A stretch of DNA of 64,000 nucleotides, from assembly GCA_036345935.2 (NCBI GenBank), contig JADWOT020000009.1:14813556-14877555 (forward strand), given 5' to 3'. The position numbers and the translations under genes are program-made. The notes beneath the pieces were generated by a model. It ran no database searches and was not told the DNA's origin. It saw only the letters and a program-made list of their open reading frames with translations. Of this stretch, positions 1-13,053 are shown one piece after another; positions within the stretch are counted from its first letter, which is position 1; each line of letters begins with the position of its first letter. This DNA comes from Taenia hydatigena. Its lineage: Eukaryota; Platyhelminthes; Cestoda; Cyclophyllidea; Taeniidae.

Positions 1-332
1 AATAACAAATTGAATCTCTTTTCATAATGTATTTTGCACTGACTTGCTGCAGACAATTCAATGTGACAGCTCTTGACGTGCCTAACACACGCGAGGTAAG
101 ATGAAGGTGCTACTGAAGTGTAAAAGTAGAGCTGTTTAAGAAGAGGTCAAAAAAGAACAAAAAATTAAAAAAATGCAAAAGTTAATGCATAATACAGCAA
201 AGGAATTAAAGTGCAGGAGCGCAGCAATGCACAACATGGCGAAAATTAGGAGCAGTGTGCAGTGCTGGCGGATTAGCACAGCAGGCGCAAGTGGTGATTG
301 TAGAACGTGTATGAGGGGAATGGCAGCGCATC

Positions 333-488
333 AAACTTACCTGGCGCCGGGTTCGGGGTGATCAGCAAGGCCCTGACCCCAGGTGGAGGCTCAGCATTGC
401 ACTCCGCTGTGTTGAAGCCTGCGACGGACCCTAATGGGGTTCGCTCGGGTGCGTAGTTTTTGCCAGTGGGGAGCCTTCGGGCGTCCCT
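333..488 (+). ncRNA. U1: U1 spliceosomal snRNA gene
   Basis: U1 snRNA base-pairs with 5' splice sites in the nucleus. The 5' end reads AAACTTACCTG (333-343), the universal segment complementary to donor sites. Stem-loop I has GATCAGCAAG at 360-369, matching the U1-70K-binding loop (GAUCAxGAAGG type). Stem-loop II carries ATTGCACTCC at 396-405, the U1A-binding loop. An Sm-type site AGTTTTTGC lies at 455-463. It is followed by a closing hairpin (468-487) whose GGGGAGCC and GGCGTCCC sides flank a TTCG tetraloop. Order and spacing match U1, and about 156 nt is near the usual 164 nt. The exact 3' end is an estimate. I did not identify an upstream PSE. The segment is GC-rich compared with its AT-rich flanks. 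Confidence 0.88.
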
Positions 489-3400
489 TCACCGCCTCTC
501 AACTTCCTTTCACCCCCTAGTCGCATTGCTCATTGCGTCTCTGCATCGAACTTCTTTCCTTCTTACCCTAGATGAGAGCGTCCGTATCTTTGTTCGCTGC
601 ATGAGCCCGCTGGGTGACAGTGACAGCAGCTCGGCTATCCAACCGCATCAATGTTTGCTACACATTGTCAGGTAAACGTTATGAATGCATGCTAGTTCTT
701 AATCGTATACAATCAGTATGGCAGATTGCTCACTGATGGCGATTCTGTGATGCTGTTATACTCTGATGTCGAAGAGTAATGTTCAAGGATTGGCTGTGGA
801 CTGTGGGCTGTGTGTCTGGTTTCCAGACTAGTGGTACCGGTCGGATCCTTGCAATAGTGCGAGGACGGCATCAGCTCAATTAGGGGGGAGGCATGTGAAT
901 GCGAATTTTCTGCCAGACTTGAGTGTTTCAGTATACTTAATGGCTTCTTGTGATCGTGCGTCCCTGTGGTTTATTGACAAGGTGAGGTAGAAGGAAGGCT
1001 AACGCCTGAAATGTCTATTTTTGCGAAACAGTTGCAATCGCAAAGTTAAAGTGCACAATAGGCCTCCTTATTGTGGTGACTGTTTTAACCTCATTACTTT
1101 GATTGGCGATTCGGTTCCGAGTCACTACCGGACACTGTCGCAACTTATAAGTTTTATTACGCTTTTTAGTCCGTCACCGGCTGTGGTTCGAAAAATTTGG
1201 CTGAATGTTGAAGTATTGCGTGTGCCAGACCTTATGAGAAGGTATGACTTGCAGTGTATGCTTAGCAATTAATTTAGCACATATTAAATCCATACTAATC
1301 CTCAAAGGGTGGAAGAGGACAAAGTGGTGTTCGTTTTTGAATTCCTTGTCGTCCCAATGCTCATTAGACTTTGCTGATTTTCTTAGGCTGGAACTGGTTT
1401 AATTCGATAAAGTAACTACCAACGGCCGATCCCTACTAAGCTTAAGTTTTTGTTGATTCCCACTGATTCAACAACTACTTGTCGCCTCCATTCTTCATGT
1501 AATCTTTGTCAATGTGCGTTTTGATCATACGTGTTGGTAGTCTCATACAGATAGAAGATTCATGATCCTCTCATGCCAGTGACATTTGTATAAATGACTC
1601 TTACTCGGTAACTGCAGTAGTTGCTTTTGGTGCGTTCATTGCGGTTCATTAATTTGCATTGTAGGCGTCCAAATGGCTGTGTGCTACAGAAAACGGCTGC
1701 CGAGGACCATGACTACTATGGATATGCAGTCGAATTCTATTCTGCTGTGGACTTCCTTAATGTATTACTGACTCTGTGCGGTCTTGATTGTTGTTGGCAT
1801 AAAGTACTGACTGAAAAGTACCCGAGATACCTTCGACCTATTCACTATCCCTTCTGGCCTTAATCTTGACAACCGGCGTATCTGCTGACTCGCCCTCAGC
1901 GGGTGCTGTGACCATTGGTAACGGTGAAGCGACGCAACTATTATGCAGACATTAATTAATGATTTAAATTCTTTGCAGTTGTTTTCGTTTAGCTACATAT
2001 TTTGTGTGTCGTATGAATATCAGGGCCTTCTGATATGCCTTGATTGCATATTCTTGCATCAATCGCCAAAGAAGTTAGTACCTAATTGTCATAATCTGGA
2101 AGATCGTGTGCCCGTAAATTGATTGCCGTAATTGGTTCAATGAATTCCTCTCCTGCCTGGCGCTCGATTCCTTCGAACTAAATGATGACCAAGGTGTGCA
2201 TTCAATGAGCAAGTCATCAGGCGGTACCCTTATGAGGTCTTGAATCGAACCTTAGAAGGCATGGCTTTAATATCGGCGTTATGACCACTTTTAGAAGGAG
2301 CCCTCAGTAAATTAGCGAGCTTTAATAATGGGTTTGACGTAAAGGTACTCTAGTGAGGCAGAATAATTGCCGAGCTTTACACTTGTGCATGTCTTCTGGC
2401 AGGCGAAAAGTTGATGCGGTTTTTCGTAAATGCGTGCAGGTTGTGGCTCCTCTTACGTCACATAACGAGGCGCATCTAGCAATCGTTTCTAGGGCAAAAA
2501 TGAATAAAGCTTGTTCTCCTACATGCTCTTTTAGGTTGGGTTGTTAATGAGTGAGAGCGAAGTCACTTCCTCTTGATCCAGAGCAGAGGCAAGCCTGCAG
2601 CACAGCCACTGCTGATTGGCCAAACCGCCACAAAAGTGACTACTAGAAATGACAAATAAGGCTGCTATCAACTTCTGGCACACACAAAGTCAACCGTTCG
2701 GAGTAGGGTTTGACGAAATGCCGGATCAGTCTTTCGTTGACCTCATTTTTGTGAAGCTCTAGAATCCGTGAGTTATTTTAGCAAAAATTGCTTGCTTCAC
2801 TGTGACTCCGTGGTTTATAACTAGTTTGGCTGTCACAGACACTCCTACAAAGAGCGTGGTAAGAACCTGGGTTGTTTTAATCAAAGCGTCCGATGGATCA
2901 TTGCAAACTTGCTGCCACTTTTTTAATCTAAGTAAGTAAGGGTAACGAAATTACGAATTTTTCGTGGATTCTAATGTTACATTGAGCAGCAAGTCAGACG
3001 AGAGGCAGTTTCATTGCCTGTGCAAAAATCCTCAAAGACTTCATACGCGCAAAGAGAGGTCTAGTGGTTTTGGGTTCGAGTGGTTTATAATTAAGCGCAG
3101 AGGCCTAAAAGTCAATGTCACTAGAATATGACTTTTACCTTCAAATCTCTGATAAGCTATTAGTTTTCAAAATATTAAATTTCTCATTTGGAGAGATGAG
3201 TGTGAGAATTAAGCGAAGCTGCCAAGTAAATCGAGAAATATGGCAATCTAACCTTTAGTCACTAAAACGAAACTTTCTGCAGTTTGTGACACAAGGATCG
3301 ATACAATTGCGACCAAAAGTGTTGTCCATTCGCAACTTCCTCATGGCAGAATCTATCGCTGTGCTGGCAGCGAATGCAGTTTTATCACTGTACTCTCCAA

Positions 3401-4680
3401 GCCACCGACGATTACGTCAGCTGCTTCAGATGCGTCTTCAAACTTTTTTCCTTTTTTAAGTTTCCTTTTTTCATCTGACTTTTAAGGCATTGATACCACT
3501 CTCTCTTCCCTTTTAGTGAGGTCTAACAGATGTGCAACACAACTTGATACTTGGGACGACGTTTTGACGTCCAGTCATGGAGTAAGCATGTGATGTTACT
3601 CAAGGTTACAACCAGAATGCGTTTCCTAGTTTCTGAATATAACGATTACAAAATCATGCCAATAAAAGGAAAAGACAAAACAAGCTCACCGCACTGTTTT
3701 GCAGGATAATGTTCACTCCACCACATCTGCTAAACTGGCATTAAATTGAACATAAAAATGCGTATGCTGAATTAAAACCAGCAGCCTGTGTGAGCTAATT
3801 ACTCTAAAGCCACTGCTTCAGCAACTGCTACGGCTACAGCTTCTGTCAGGAAATGAGGAAGTGTTTTGTGTTATGTTAGTTCTTGCTAGATTTTGAGTAA
3901 AGCACTGATTGAGACCGTTATAAGTTTTGCAGTCTTATCAGGATATCTTTGTGTATTTTCTTAATTTTTCTCTCTAAATGTAACCAAATTTACTTTATTG
4001 GAAAATATAAAGCTGTCCCTTTTACAAACTTGCACTTGCCATCTGTGAGGCTCAAAATTTCAATAATGCTGATACTTGGGTCTTAGCTATCGTGGAAAAC
4101 ATATGTGCATAGCCGTTTTGTCTTTTGTTTAAAGCTGCCTGCAAGCATGCCAGTGCTAGTATTGTGGTGACGATTTATTTTGCTGCATGGTGATTAAATT
4201 AGAGCGATTTAGGACGCATTTTGACGCAAACCTACTGCCATTTTTTGTCTAACATGTGGTGTCAACAATGGGTTAGTCCATGCGCTAATCGCATTGTCAC
4301 GCCCATTCCCTTAGACATTTAAAACAACGTTCTCCAAAAATATGTTTTTTCTTCATAAGAATTACCTTGTCAGTACTTAGTCAAAAGAAACAACGTACTC
4401 AAGGAAAAGCGAGGTCGATGTGGTAGTTATATAGCGAAATATGCTATGTGGTAAAATACGTTTGCTTGTGGTTATCGTAACTAAAGCTTTGCTTGATTTG
4501 TGCTACACAGAATTCAGTTAGCGTTGACAGGCGTTTGATTTGCGTTAAGCAACACAAGCACTCTATCATCATGCAATCGCCTTGGATGCAAATTTAAGAT
4601 GTACGCAGCGAAAGGAAATCAAAATTAGTAATCTGCTAGGTGCTCAGGCGCAGCTGCACAGCCACACGATGTTAAATCTC
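489..4680. other. Intergenic, no gene recognised
   Basis: Low-complexity mixed sequence with only short ORFs (under about 85 codons) that show no recognisable domain, no convincing splice chain and no start context. I see no RNA gene or clear repeat here apart from U1 upstream. Confidence 0.5.
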
Positions 4681-4686
4681 AAAAGC

Positions 4687-4694
4687 TATAAAAG
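4687..4694 (+). promoter_or_regulatory. TATA box of arginase gene
   Basis: TATAAAAG lies 58 bp upstream of the arginase ATG at 4745. This spacing fits a TATA box about 30 bp before transcription start plus a short 5' UTR. Confidence 0.6.
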
Positions 4695-4744
4695 GCCTTC
4701 ACGACCAATGCTAAGCGCATTAGCACTTTCTTGACATAGGCAAA

Positions 4745-6408
4745 ATGTTTAAAACCAAAGCCTCTTTTCTGGGTATTGTGGCAGCAGCTGTCGACAAAGA
4801 TCAGCCTAAGGATGGGGTTCAGAAAGTACCAAAAGCGATTCAGGAACACGGTCTCGATGAGCTCTTTAAAGAATTGGGTAAGTCGTCTGCTAGACTGACT
4901 TTCAATTTTTCCTCAACTTTTCTCCATACCTCTGTTCGCACTCTTGAACCACTCCTCGGCGTCCATGCGCTACTAGCATATAATGTTCATTTCCAGATGC
5001 CAAAGTTAATGACTATGGAGAGGTTACGCAGCCAAGAGATCGCGAACCAGATGTTATTTTGAACTGCGAGAATCAGCGAGCACTAGTGAATACCACTTTA
5101 GAGCTGACAGAGTGTGTCGCAAAAAGTGTGAGTGAAAACGACATGACGCTCATACTGGGCAGCGACCACAGCATTGGAATTGGGTCAATTGCGGGTCACT
5201 TTAGGATTTTCTCAACTCATTTGTTGTCTGGGTTGATGCACACGCTGATATCAATACTCCCAGGAGCTCTGTTTCTCGGCACACTCACGGTATGCCTCTT
5301 TCCTTTCTTCTCACCGCGACTAGCAAACTCATTCCGCAAACTCAAGGCTTCGAAAATATTAAACCAGTGTAGGTAGAAGCTCTCTACCTTAAGTGTTATT
5401 ACTAGCCTGATTGGCGCTCATTGACCCCATTCGTATTGCAGCCTTGAGGCCAGTCAACTCCTTTATATCGGACTTCGAGATGTTGACACACCAGAGCTGT
5501 AAGTTAGGCATTTGTGTTCACGAAATGGTAAACAAACAAACTCACGACTTACTGATTGTGTTAGGGAATTCATAAAGGGCCTTTATATTCCGTATTTTAA
5601 TATGGATGATGTGCGAAAGATTGGCATCGAGGGTGTCATGGCGATAATTCGTGAGACTATAAGACGATTTCAGTGAGTGATTGCTAAAAGTGATGCATTT
5701 GCGAAAATGAATAACTAGAGCACTCCTTTGAAAAATACAAATGTTTAACAGCCCTAATTGTCAAATCCATCTGAGCTTCGACATTGACGGGCTGAATCCC
5801 AAGTACGCTCCTAGCACAGGAGCCCCGTTCCAGGGGGTCTCTCGTTGGACGAGGGCAAGCACATTTGTAAAATTCTTGGTCAGACAGGTAGGCTATAACT
5901 TTTGACATTCATAATCATGTCTTAACTGCATTAATAGCAATGATTTTCACATAACTAAATCAAGGTCATCTAAGCAGCAAGTGAAAACCTGCATGCTAGA
6001 CCCGAAGCATGCGTTCAATGACTCCTGTTGAGATTTTTAAGGAACATTAGCCCATCATTGGTAGCTTAGAATTTTGGGGGTCGCATCAGCGCAGAATGCA
6101 AAAGACCGTGGTTTTCGATTGGTAGCGCGAACAAGCAGCGCAATTGATTCGAGACAGCGTGTCGATGTGCTGAACCTTTAGCATCAATGAAGCACATGCA
6201 AAAATGGAAGTCACAAAGACCTGTGTAGAGCCCTTGCAATTTTTCTTCGCCTTAAAATGAGAGTGCAGTCATTTTGCTTTGCTGTTTAGGTCGGCTGAAA
6301 TTGATGGTGGTAGCCGAAGTCAATGCATCGCTTGGCTCACCTGATGATGCAGAATCCACATTAAATTCCGCTCTTGAGATCATCAAAAGTGCTCTGCTTC
6401 TAGACTAG
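4745..6408 (+). CDS. Arginase, six exons, two 1-nt frame breaks
   Basis: Arginase hydrolyses arginine to ornithine and urea with a binuclear manganese centre. Exons by GT..AG junctions with matching phases: 4745-4877, 4997-5368, 5442-5498, 5565-5672, 5752-5887, 6290-6408 (TAG). Visible landmarks in order: the N-terminal GVQKVPKAIQEHG region; LGSDHS (family LGGDHS, metal His); VVWVDAHADIN (Asp/His/Asp ligands); HTHGMPLSFLL (catalytic His); YIGLRDVD; HLSFDIDGLNP (two metal Asp; family GLDP); and a C-terminal AEVNASLG matching family xEVNPSLG (catalytic Glu). Two single-base losses are needed to keep frame: one between 5199 and 5222, probably the T run 5207-5210, and one at the G run 5833-5837. 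With one base added at each, the coding length is 927 nt (308 aa), typical for arginase. All catalytic residues survive, so sequencing indels are as likely as a young pseudogene. Confidence 0.9.
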
Positions 6409-8639
6409 AGATGTATGCAATATTGGTCTTAATCAATTTTGCGCAGTCATAACCACTAATACAAGATTCAACGCAAAAATTTTGACAATACACTAATAAT
6501 TACCCCGCAGTGATTAGCCTTGCCTTACTAAACCATCAGTTCCGATTAAAAGGAAAATGATTGAATGTGAAGACTACCAAAACATGCAATTCTTTGCTAA
6601 CGCAGAGTGTGAGAAGAGCTTCTGGAAAGCAGAAGAGACCAAGGCGCTTTAATAAGCAATCATTCTAAAATATGTTTGATGGATAAAGCAATACCTACAG
6701 AAGTGATGCCACGATATGCGTTCTTGCCACGCCTCTATCGTTAAAGATTCTGCGTAACAATCTGGGCAGTAAAGGCGTATTTCTGAATTCGCCATTCTCG
6801 TCACTGCAGTGTGGTACATGAAGCATATGTTTGGGAAGGGTTTGTTTGAGACGCTAAGGTTATGGTTGAGGAGCAGAGCACACTGAATTCAATCAGGGGC
6901 TAATAAGCGCAAACTCACAAATGTGTGCTCTCATGAAATGGAGGAGGAGCGAGTCAAAGTTTTCAAACGGAATGTAGCGATCGGAGCAAACGCTGTGATT
7001 CCAAACTATTTTCGAAGATAGAAGGAAAGTACTTGTGTTAATACTGATTTGTGACGGCGAAATGAAAGAAGTGAGGGTGCGTTTTGTAAGTTTTCCCACA
7101 TTTTTGATACAATAGGAGCTCTTCAAAGGATTTGTAAAGCGTTGGGTAAGTCGGACAATGAAAGCTCAGGCTTACTAAAATGCATCGAGCATATGCAAAA
7201 CAGGATGCCGAACCCGTACCATGATTCGCCTAATTTCACCACTTCTTGCACAGGGCTATATCATGTGCATTAAAACAGGCACATAACACAATTCAACTAT
7301 TTACAACCTTCGCCTAAATTTTTATGCGCTCAAGCACATACCTCTGCATAAGGACACAATTCTACTTAAGAATTCATTCATATGCGCAATAAAGTGTGCT
7401 CAAATAAAGCGCATCTTAAGACTGCAATTTGCCTACCTAGGTGCACTTATTTCAAATGCGCCACGTATGGGATGATGCTTCTGAATAGCGTTAAGCAAAA
7501 GCCGCTTTCGTGGACATCCATTATGGTCAAAAGAAAGTCGACTTGCTCGAGATCCTGCGACGAGGCTTACAGCGAGTGCAATGAGTAGGCAAGGGAACCT
7601 CCTGGATCAATCCTCCAACAAACATGTGGTTGTAGCGTAGATTAGTCGTCGTCGCATTTGATCAGAGCTTTGAACATCACTGGTGTGTGGTTAAAGCGCA
7701 CCTGCTTCTTCGTTGTGTGTGCCAAGTGATGAGCTCTTAACAGAATCTATTTTTTCTGCAGAGAATGTGAAATTGCCTGCTAAAGAGGACATCTTATAGT
7801 ATCATGTATTTTTGAGGGCTTGATTTTAGTACATTTAAGCCAAGGGTAAGAAAATAGTTTTGCGAAAACATAGCATAGAATGCAGGTATATTTAGAAGCT
7901 GTCGTTCTAAGTGATCTAAGAGATGAAAACTGAATTGCGTGAGGTCTCGTGGCAGCGTACGGTAAAATTCAACGAGTAATCCTGAAGACACTCTAAATCT
8001 GCCCTTGACCTTGTATAAAACTGAAACGCAAAAGTGAAGTAGTTGATTATTTGGGCATTGTTAGAACAGCATATGCATGCTCTTCAAAATCACCGCCCAA
8101 CTTCTGCTTCTCCGTTAAACCCCAGAACCATATTGTTTAACCTATAGTATAATAACCCTATTAAGCTTCGCTCCACCTTGAACTAGTTCATGGTTTTTTT
8201 AAAATGCCAGCATTTGCGTGTCCTTCTGTAAGCATAGGCCAAATAGCACGACAAATTTCTATTCATTCTTTGCAATTATTTTAATGTAAGAAATTGCCAC
8301 GAGTTTGCGTTAAGAAGGAACAGAAATCGAAGAAACCGAAGAAATCTTAGCCCAGTGTCAAAGTAGTCGATTTGACTTAGTGCTGGTACACATTCTACCA
8401 ACACATTCTGTCGGAATCCCTTCCATTACCCACTCATCAACCCATTCCTCATAACAGGCATACATTCTTTAATTCAACCACTTATGCACTCATAAATCAG
8501 GCGACCCATGAGAGTTCTATGATTGAAACCTTTTTGAGGGGTCCAAATAATCTTTTTCCACTAGAAACAGAACATGCGTTTGCTTTTGGGCCAAAGCTTT
8601 TGAGTCATGGTAAGCCAAGAAAATGATAGGAAATTCGTT
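6409..8639. other. Intergenic downstream of arginase
   Basis: Only short ORFs with no domain or splice support. Nothing else recognised. Confidence 0.45.
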
Positions 8640-8689
8640 GCACTGTACGTTGACCTAACCCACACCAACGGTAGGTCAATGCACGGTGC
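8640..8689 (+). repeat. Imperfect hairpin (18-bp arms, 14-nt loop)
   Basis: Arms 8640-8657 and 8672-8689 fold on each other. At RNA level 17 of 18 positions pair, counting two G-U wobbles, around a 14-nt loop. It could be a small fold-back remnant or an RNA hairpin. Pairing weakens quickly outside the arms, which makes a canonical pre-miRNA less likely. Confidence 0.4.
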
Positions 8690-10135
8690 CATCTAATTGC
8701 CACTGTTGGGATGAATCTTTTGCGCAGCGATGCGGTCTAGGGAAACCTATTTATACGATTTGTGAAAGCAAATCAACCAACCACCTAACAACAACCTTGG
8801 TCAACTTTCACATGTAGACGAATGCCATTGACTTCCATTGGACCGCCATCTGGAACAGCGCAAAGAGTAGAGGAAGTGGTAAAAAGTTAGCTTCAGCCCA
8901 CTTTCAGACACTAGTCAATTTTTCTGCAAAAGGGCTGAAAACTCTCCCACACTATAGGTAAACTCATCAAGTGATCTAACCGGTCACAAAAGTCATTCCA
9001 AAGCTTGGACTGTCCTCGAGGACGGTTAAGGGTAGTACAAGTTGCAGACTTCCTCAGCATTTTCCCAAAGCTGATACGTCATAGCAGGCACTAATGGAAT
9101 AATTACTAGATGAGATAGAGGCATCTGTAGTAACCGGCCAATACCAAATGCGCCTCAACAAACCAACCTGTTGTCATTGAAAACCTGTGTTTTAGGAGTG
9201 GATGGGCTAGCAAGTACGCAGAGTGCACTGGACCTAGCATTCCTGTACGTGATAGTAGGTGCCTATGCAAGTTCTCACCTAAAATGCAGACTAGAAGTCA
9301 AAGTATGGGGACGAAGCTCACTACGCAGCAATCCATATCGCACAAATGTCTACTGCAGGTAAATACGAAAACACACAGTCAATTTTTCGGGTGTGAAAAG
9401 ATTTTAAACAAAATCTTGCATCTAATCCATACCGTGTGCAGGATACTGAATTTTGCTCTAAACAAAAAATGTCAAGATCAAGTAAAGTGAGGAGACAAGT
9501 ACTTGCAGCGTGATTTAAGCGACTAGCTTTGCAATGCGAAAAGTAAAGGCAATCTATCGAAGTTTGGAGCACCGTGCCAAAACTGCTCCATAACCAGAGA
9601 GCCACCTTGATGTGCACTTCTCAATAACTTGTAGACGAGTTTATAAGGAAGAGCCTATTGATTTCGCTCTGCGGGTGTAAGGCCATCCTATTGCTATACT
9701 GCCTTCCATTTAAGTAGGGTGTCGAGAAGGTGAAGTGCCTTTTAAGTTTCGGGAATGAAATTTGCTATTTTTAAGAATGGAAGAATTTGTTGGAGCGTGA
9801 GTTGATCAAGACAGCTTACGAACAACGAGTACCGAATTTGTCCTTTCTCAAGGCGCCTCCAATGATGCAGATCCGCCAAGGGCTGTGTCATTCGATTTCA
9901 AGTCCTTGTTAGATGTTACACAGTTTTGAATCATTCAAAGAGCATTGTCTTGATTATCTGGACAAGACTGCAAATCGACATGGTAGATTGTGAAAATGTT
10001 GAATGCTGCTATGACTTGTGTCAAGGAAGCATATTTTCATGCACATCTCTAAGATGTCTAAGCCGCAGAGGACGCAAACGTTCGCGATACAGCATTTACG
10101 ATTTTAGTCATTTACCTGTAGTACTGTGTTTGTTT
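8690..10135. other. Intergenic, no gene recognised
   Basis: Short overlapping ORFs on both strands without recognisable domains. No further feature supported. Confidence 0.4.
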
Positions 10136-10290
10136 GAACTACCGGTTTCGGTCAGGGTCACAGAGGTGGCCATATTGCCCTGGCTGTATAGGCTGGCCTG
10201 CGGGCCATGGCAGCAGTTTACTTCTCTCTACTCTAGCATTCTGCCCTCTTTTGCCTTCGAGGAAGCCTCGGGACGCTACATACCTTCTTT
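10136..10290 (+). repeat. Dispersed repeat R2, copy 1
   Basis: Begins near a CGGTTTCGG segment and runs through GTGGCCATATTGC, CATGGCAGCAG, CTAGCATTCTGCCCT and GGAAGCCTCGGGACGCTA. The same ordered landmarks recur at 12288-12465 and 20150-20330 in the same orientation. The several-hundred-residue ORF pattern over this copy is incidental. The element class is unknown. Confidence 0.65.
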
Positions 10291-10299
10291 CTTCACCTC

Positions 10300-12287
10300 T
10301 ACCTTCTCCAGTGCCCTCCTTTCTTCCTCCTCTTACATTAAAAATCGAACATCGCCCATAATGCATACAACACACAAAAAGATATCAGGGAAACACTAGT
10401 CAAAGGGCGACAAAGTAGACATCGCAGTGCATTGACATAAGGAATAACACGCCAGACGAAAGTAAGTTGACTTACTTCTCGTCGGGGTTTTAATTTACCC
10501 TAGCGGACTCCTAACTACAAATGGCAAATGAAACCTATTACCTGTTACCGGAAAAAGGGCCGAGTGCCTCGTTCTGGCTTAATACCGTCCATGACTTACT
10601 AATATTTCTATTCTTGATTAATTATTTTTGGGCCCATACATGCACTAGACGGGCATCCGCTCATCAACTTAAAGCCCGCATTCCACCACAAACAGATTTT
10701 CTCTTACCATCCATCAATAATCCACTCGTATTGCATTCCTCTGTGCTATCAATACCTAAAATTTCACTGCACCACAGATCCTTTAGGCAATTACTTATTG
10801 GTTCTGCATCACACTCGTTTTTTTTTGCACTTTTAATCACATATGGGGAAAGGACTACGTCAAGCGTTAACAGCGTTTGAAGCCTTTCGTGGATCTTGCG
10901 CTCATGCATGTCCTTCATCAGTTGCTGACTGAATGACTGTCTAGCGGCAGTTTTTTCCGTTAAAACATCAGCAGGAAGGGAGCCTCCAGCACAGTCGGAG
11001 AAATGAACAAATGTAGACCATTGGGCCTACGTTTTACCTGCAGTTAATATCACACTCATTCCATTTATGATATCGGATTACTGATAGATCACCATCACTT
11101 TTTGAAGGAACCGCCTAACCTCATTCAAACAACTCCAAGTTAAGCGTCAAGTTATCTCGGCGATGAAGGAAAGTCTCCAATCAAGGAACTAAATAAGACG
11201 AGAACCCATCACTGAATCAACTGACAGAGCTGACGAAGTCATCGATGGGATAGGCAAAAGGGCAGTGTTTTCAGCCAGCAAGATTTCAAAGTTGGTCCTA
11301 TTCAATAGCAACTGTTTAATTTACTATATTATTGCTGCTCTCAGACAACGTGACGGTTAAACCTACCACACATCACTCATTGTCAACCAGTAAAGTTCAA
11401 TTCAACTGTCTTCAAAATGCCATCGTCTCGAATGCATTGCTGTGGCTATTTAATAATTTGATGTTGGCAGCATACTTACCCGAACACTTCAAAGTGGTGA
11501 TAAATTGAAATCCACTGTCGACGATCTCTTTGTGATTGTCTGGTTGACTTGGTACAGAGTCCACTTCCTCACTTTTTGCATTAAGTCGTCAAAATTAAGG
11601 AAGAGTCTGGTGCAACGACTCCCAGGCGGGCTTGCAAAACCATTTAAATCTCCCTAGAGAGCGAAGAAGGAGATTCCACAACATCGTTTCTGGTGACGTC
11701 GCACTCTGCACAAGATTTCACCCTGAGGTTGGCCCTTTAACTTCGTTAAAATACCATCGACAGTTGCTCACTACATTATTCAGAAGCTGTCTTGTTACAA
11801 AGTGGAGATCATTTGTGTTGAAGGGATGGAAGGCAATTTAAGACAGCCTCTAAACAATGCTTTCTCAACCGTCAGTTTACAAGTAAGGCCTGTATCCGGA
11901 ACACCGCAGACACTAGAGTGGCCTAATTCGGCGACCAGATTAACATCAGAAGTCTCCAATTTATTATTTATTCTTCCACATTGTGACTACGAACAGACTT
12001 TTCAAACTTTCCTTCCACTTCCAAACACTTTTCATTTCACTCACTGGCATTGTGGCCAGTTAGCATTTAAGCATCTGGATGCTAAAGTAGGATGATGATA
12101 AAGAAGCCAATGAATCAATCGTCTGGCGATGCCATTTTGCGAAGATGGTTCCAACTTGGCTAACTAGCCAGTCCTGTTCGTGTCTATAGAAATATTTTTC
12201 TAGCACACCTTAAAGCAAAGCTGTGTGGTGTCGACCTTAGCAAGCGTGCCTGCAGTCCATTTCACGCACTGTAATGCATCTTTTGTC
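10300..12287. other. Intergenic between R2 copies
   Basis: No gene supported. ORFs at 10521-10880 and 11802-12095 have no recognisable domain, and I found no coherent exon chain through them. Confidence 0.4.
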
Positions 12288-12465
12288 AAACTGTTGGTTT
12301 CGATTACGGTCACATCGGATGGTCACATTGCCTGTGTCGGGTGGCTGGACTCTAGGTCCTGCTAGCAGCACCAATCCCTTTCTGTTTGCTAAGTACGAAT
12401 ATTCTGTCCTAGCATTATGCCTTCGCCCGACTTCAAGGAAGTCTCTCAGTGCTACGCACACGTTA
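12288..12465 (+). repeat. Dispersed repeat R2, copy 2
   Basis: Same landmark order as copy 1: GTTTCGATTACGGTCACAT, GGTCACATTGCC, CTAGCATTATGCC, TTCAAGGAAGTCTC and GTGCTACGCACACG. It is clearly diverged from the other copies, so it is old. Confidence 0.6.
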
Positions 12466-13053
12466 CAGATGCTTAGATGCATAAAAATGGTTTTCGGGCG
12501 GAGATTCGATCGTAGCTGAAACAAAAAATAGTGGATACAATCCGTAGAGTTTCGAAGGCAAGACAAAAGAACGGGCACATTTTATATGGCTGAATAACGG
12601 AAGCAGGTGCAATAGCCTAGGTTTCCATTGTGAGAGAGTGGACCCAATGCTAGCGATTCCCCATCCAGCCTTAATTTTAGGTTTGCATATCAAGCGGATG
12701 ACCTGATCAATCAACGTGTGTGTCAACTTAGCTGTGGGCCAGTGGTGACTGGGCTTGTGTGTGTGTGCATGTAACGCGTATACGTCACATTGTTGACTAA
12801 AGTAAACGTGCTTTCTAGTGACTGACATTAGGCTCGAAGCGTCAGAGTGTAGTAGGGATTCATTTGTCTCGGCGTGCTCTCACGTGCACACAAATTAAAT
12901 GAGGTAGAAGCAAAATGCTCAAGAATCAAGAACTGTGTCTCTCGTATCGCTTACTAGGAGGCCGAGTAAAACGTTAAACTTATCAGACGATGCAAGGAAG
13001 TGAATGAATCTACTTAGAAGTTAATCAAAGTAAAGCATGGAAATGTGTCTTAT

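Noticed and set aside
5684..5908. Minus-strand ORF over arginase exon 5
   Set aside because: Antisense shadow of the arginase exon, which has clear splice sites and catalytic motifs.
10139..10399. 157-codon ORF and opposite-strand ORFs at 9926-10399
   Set aside because: They overlap repeat R2. The other two R2 copies do not keep the frame, and no domain is visible.
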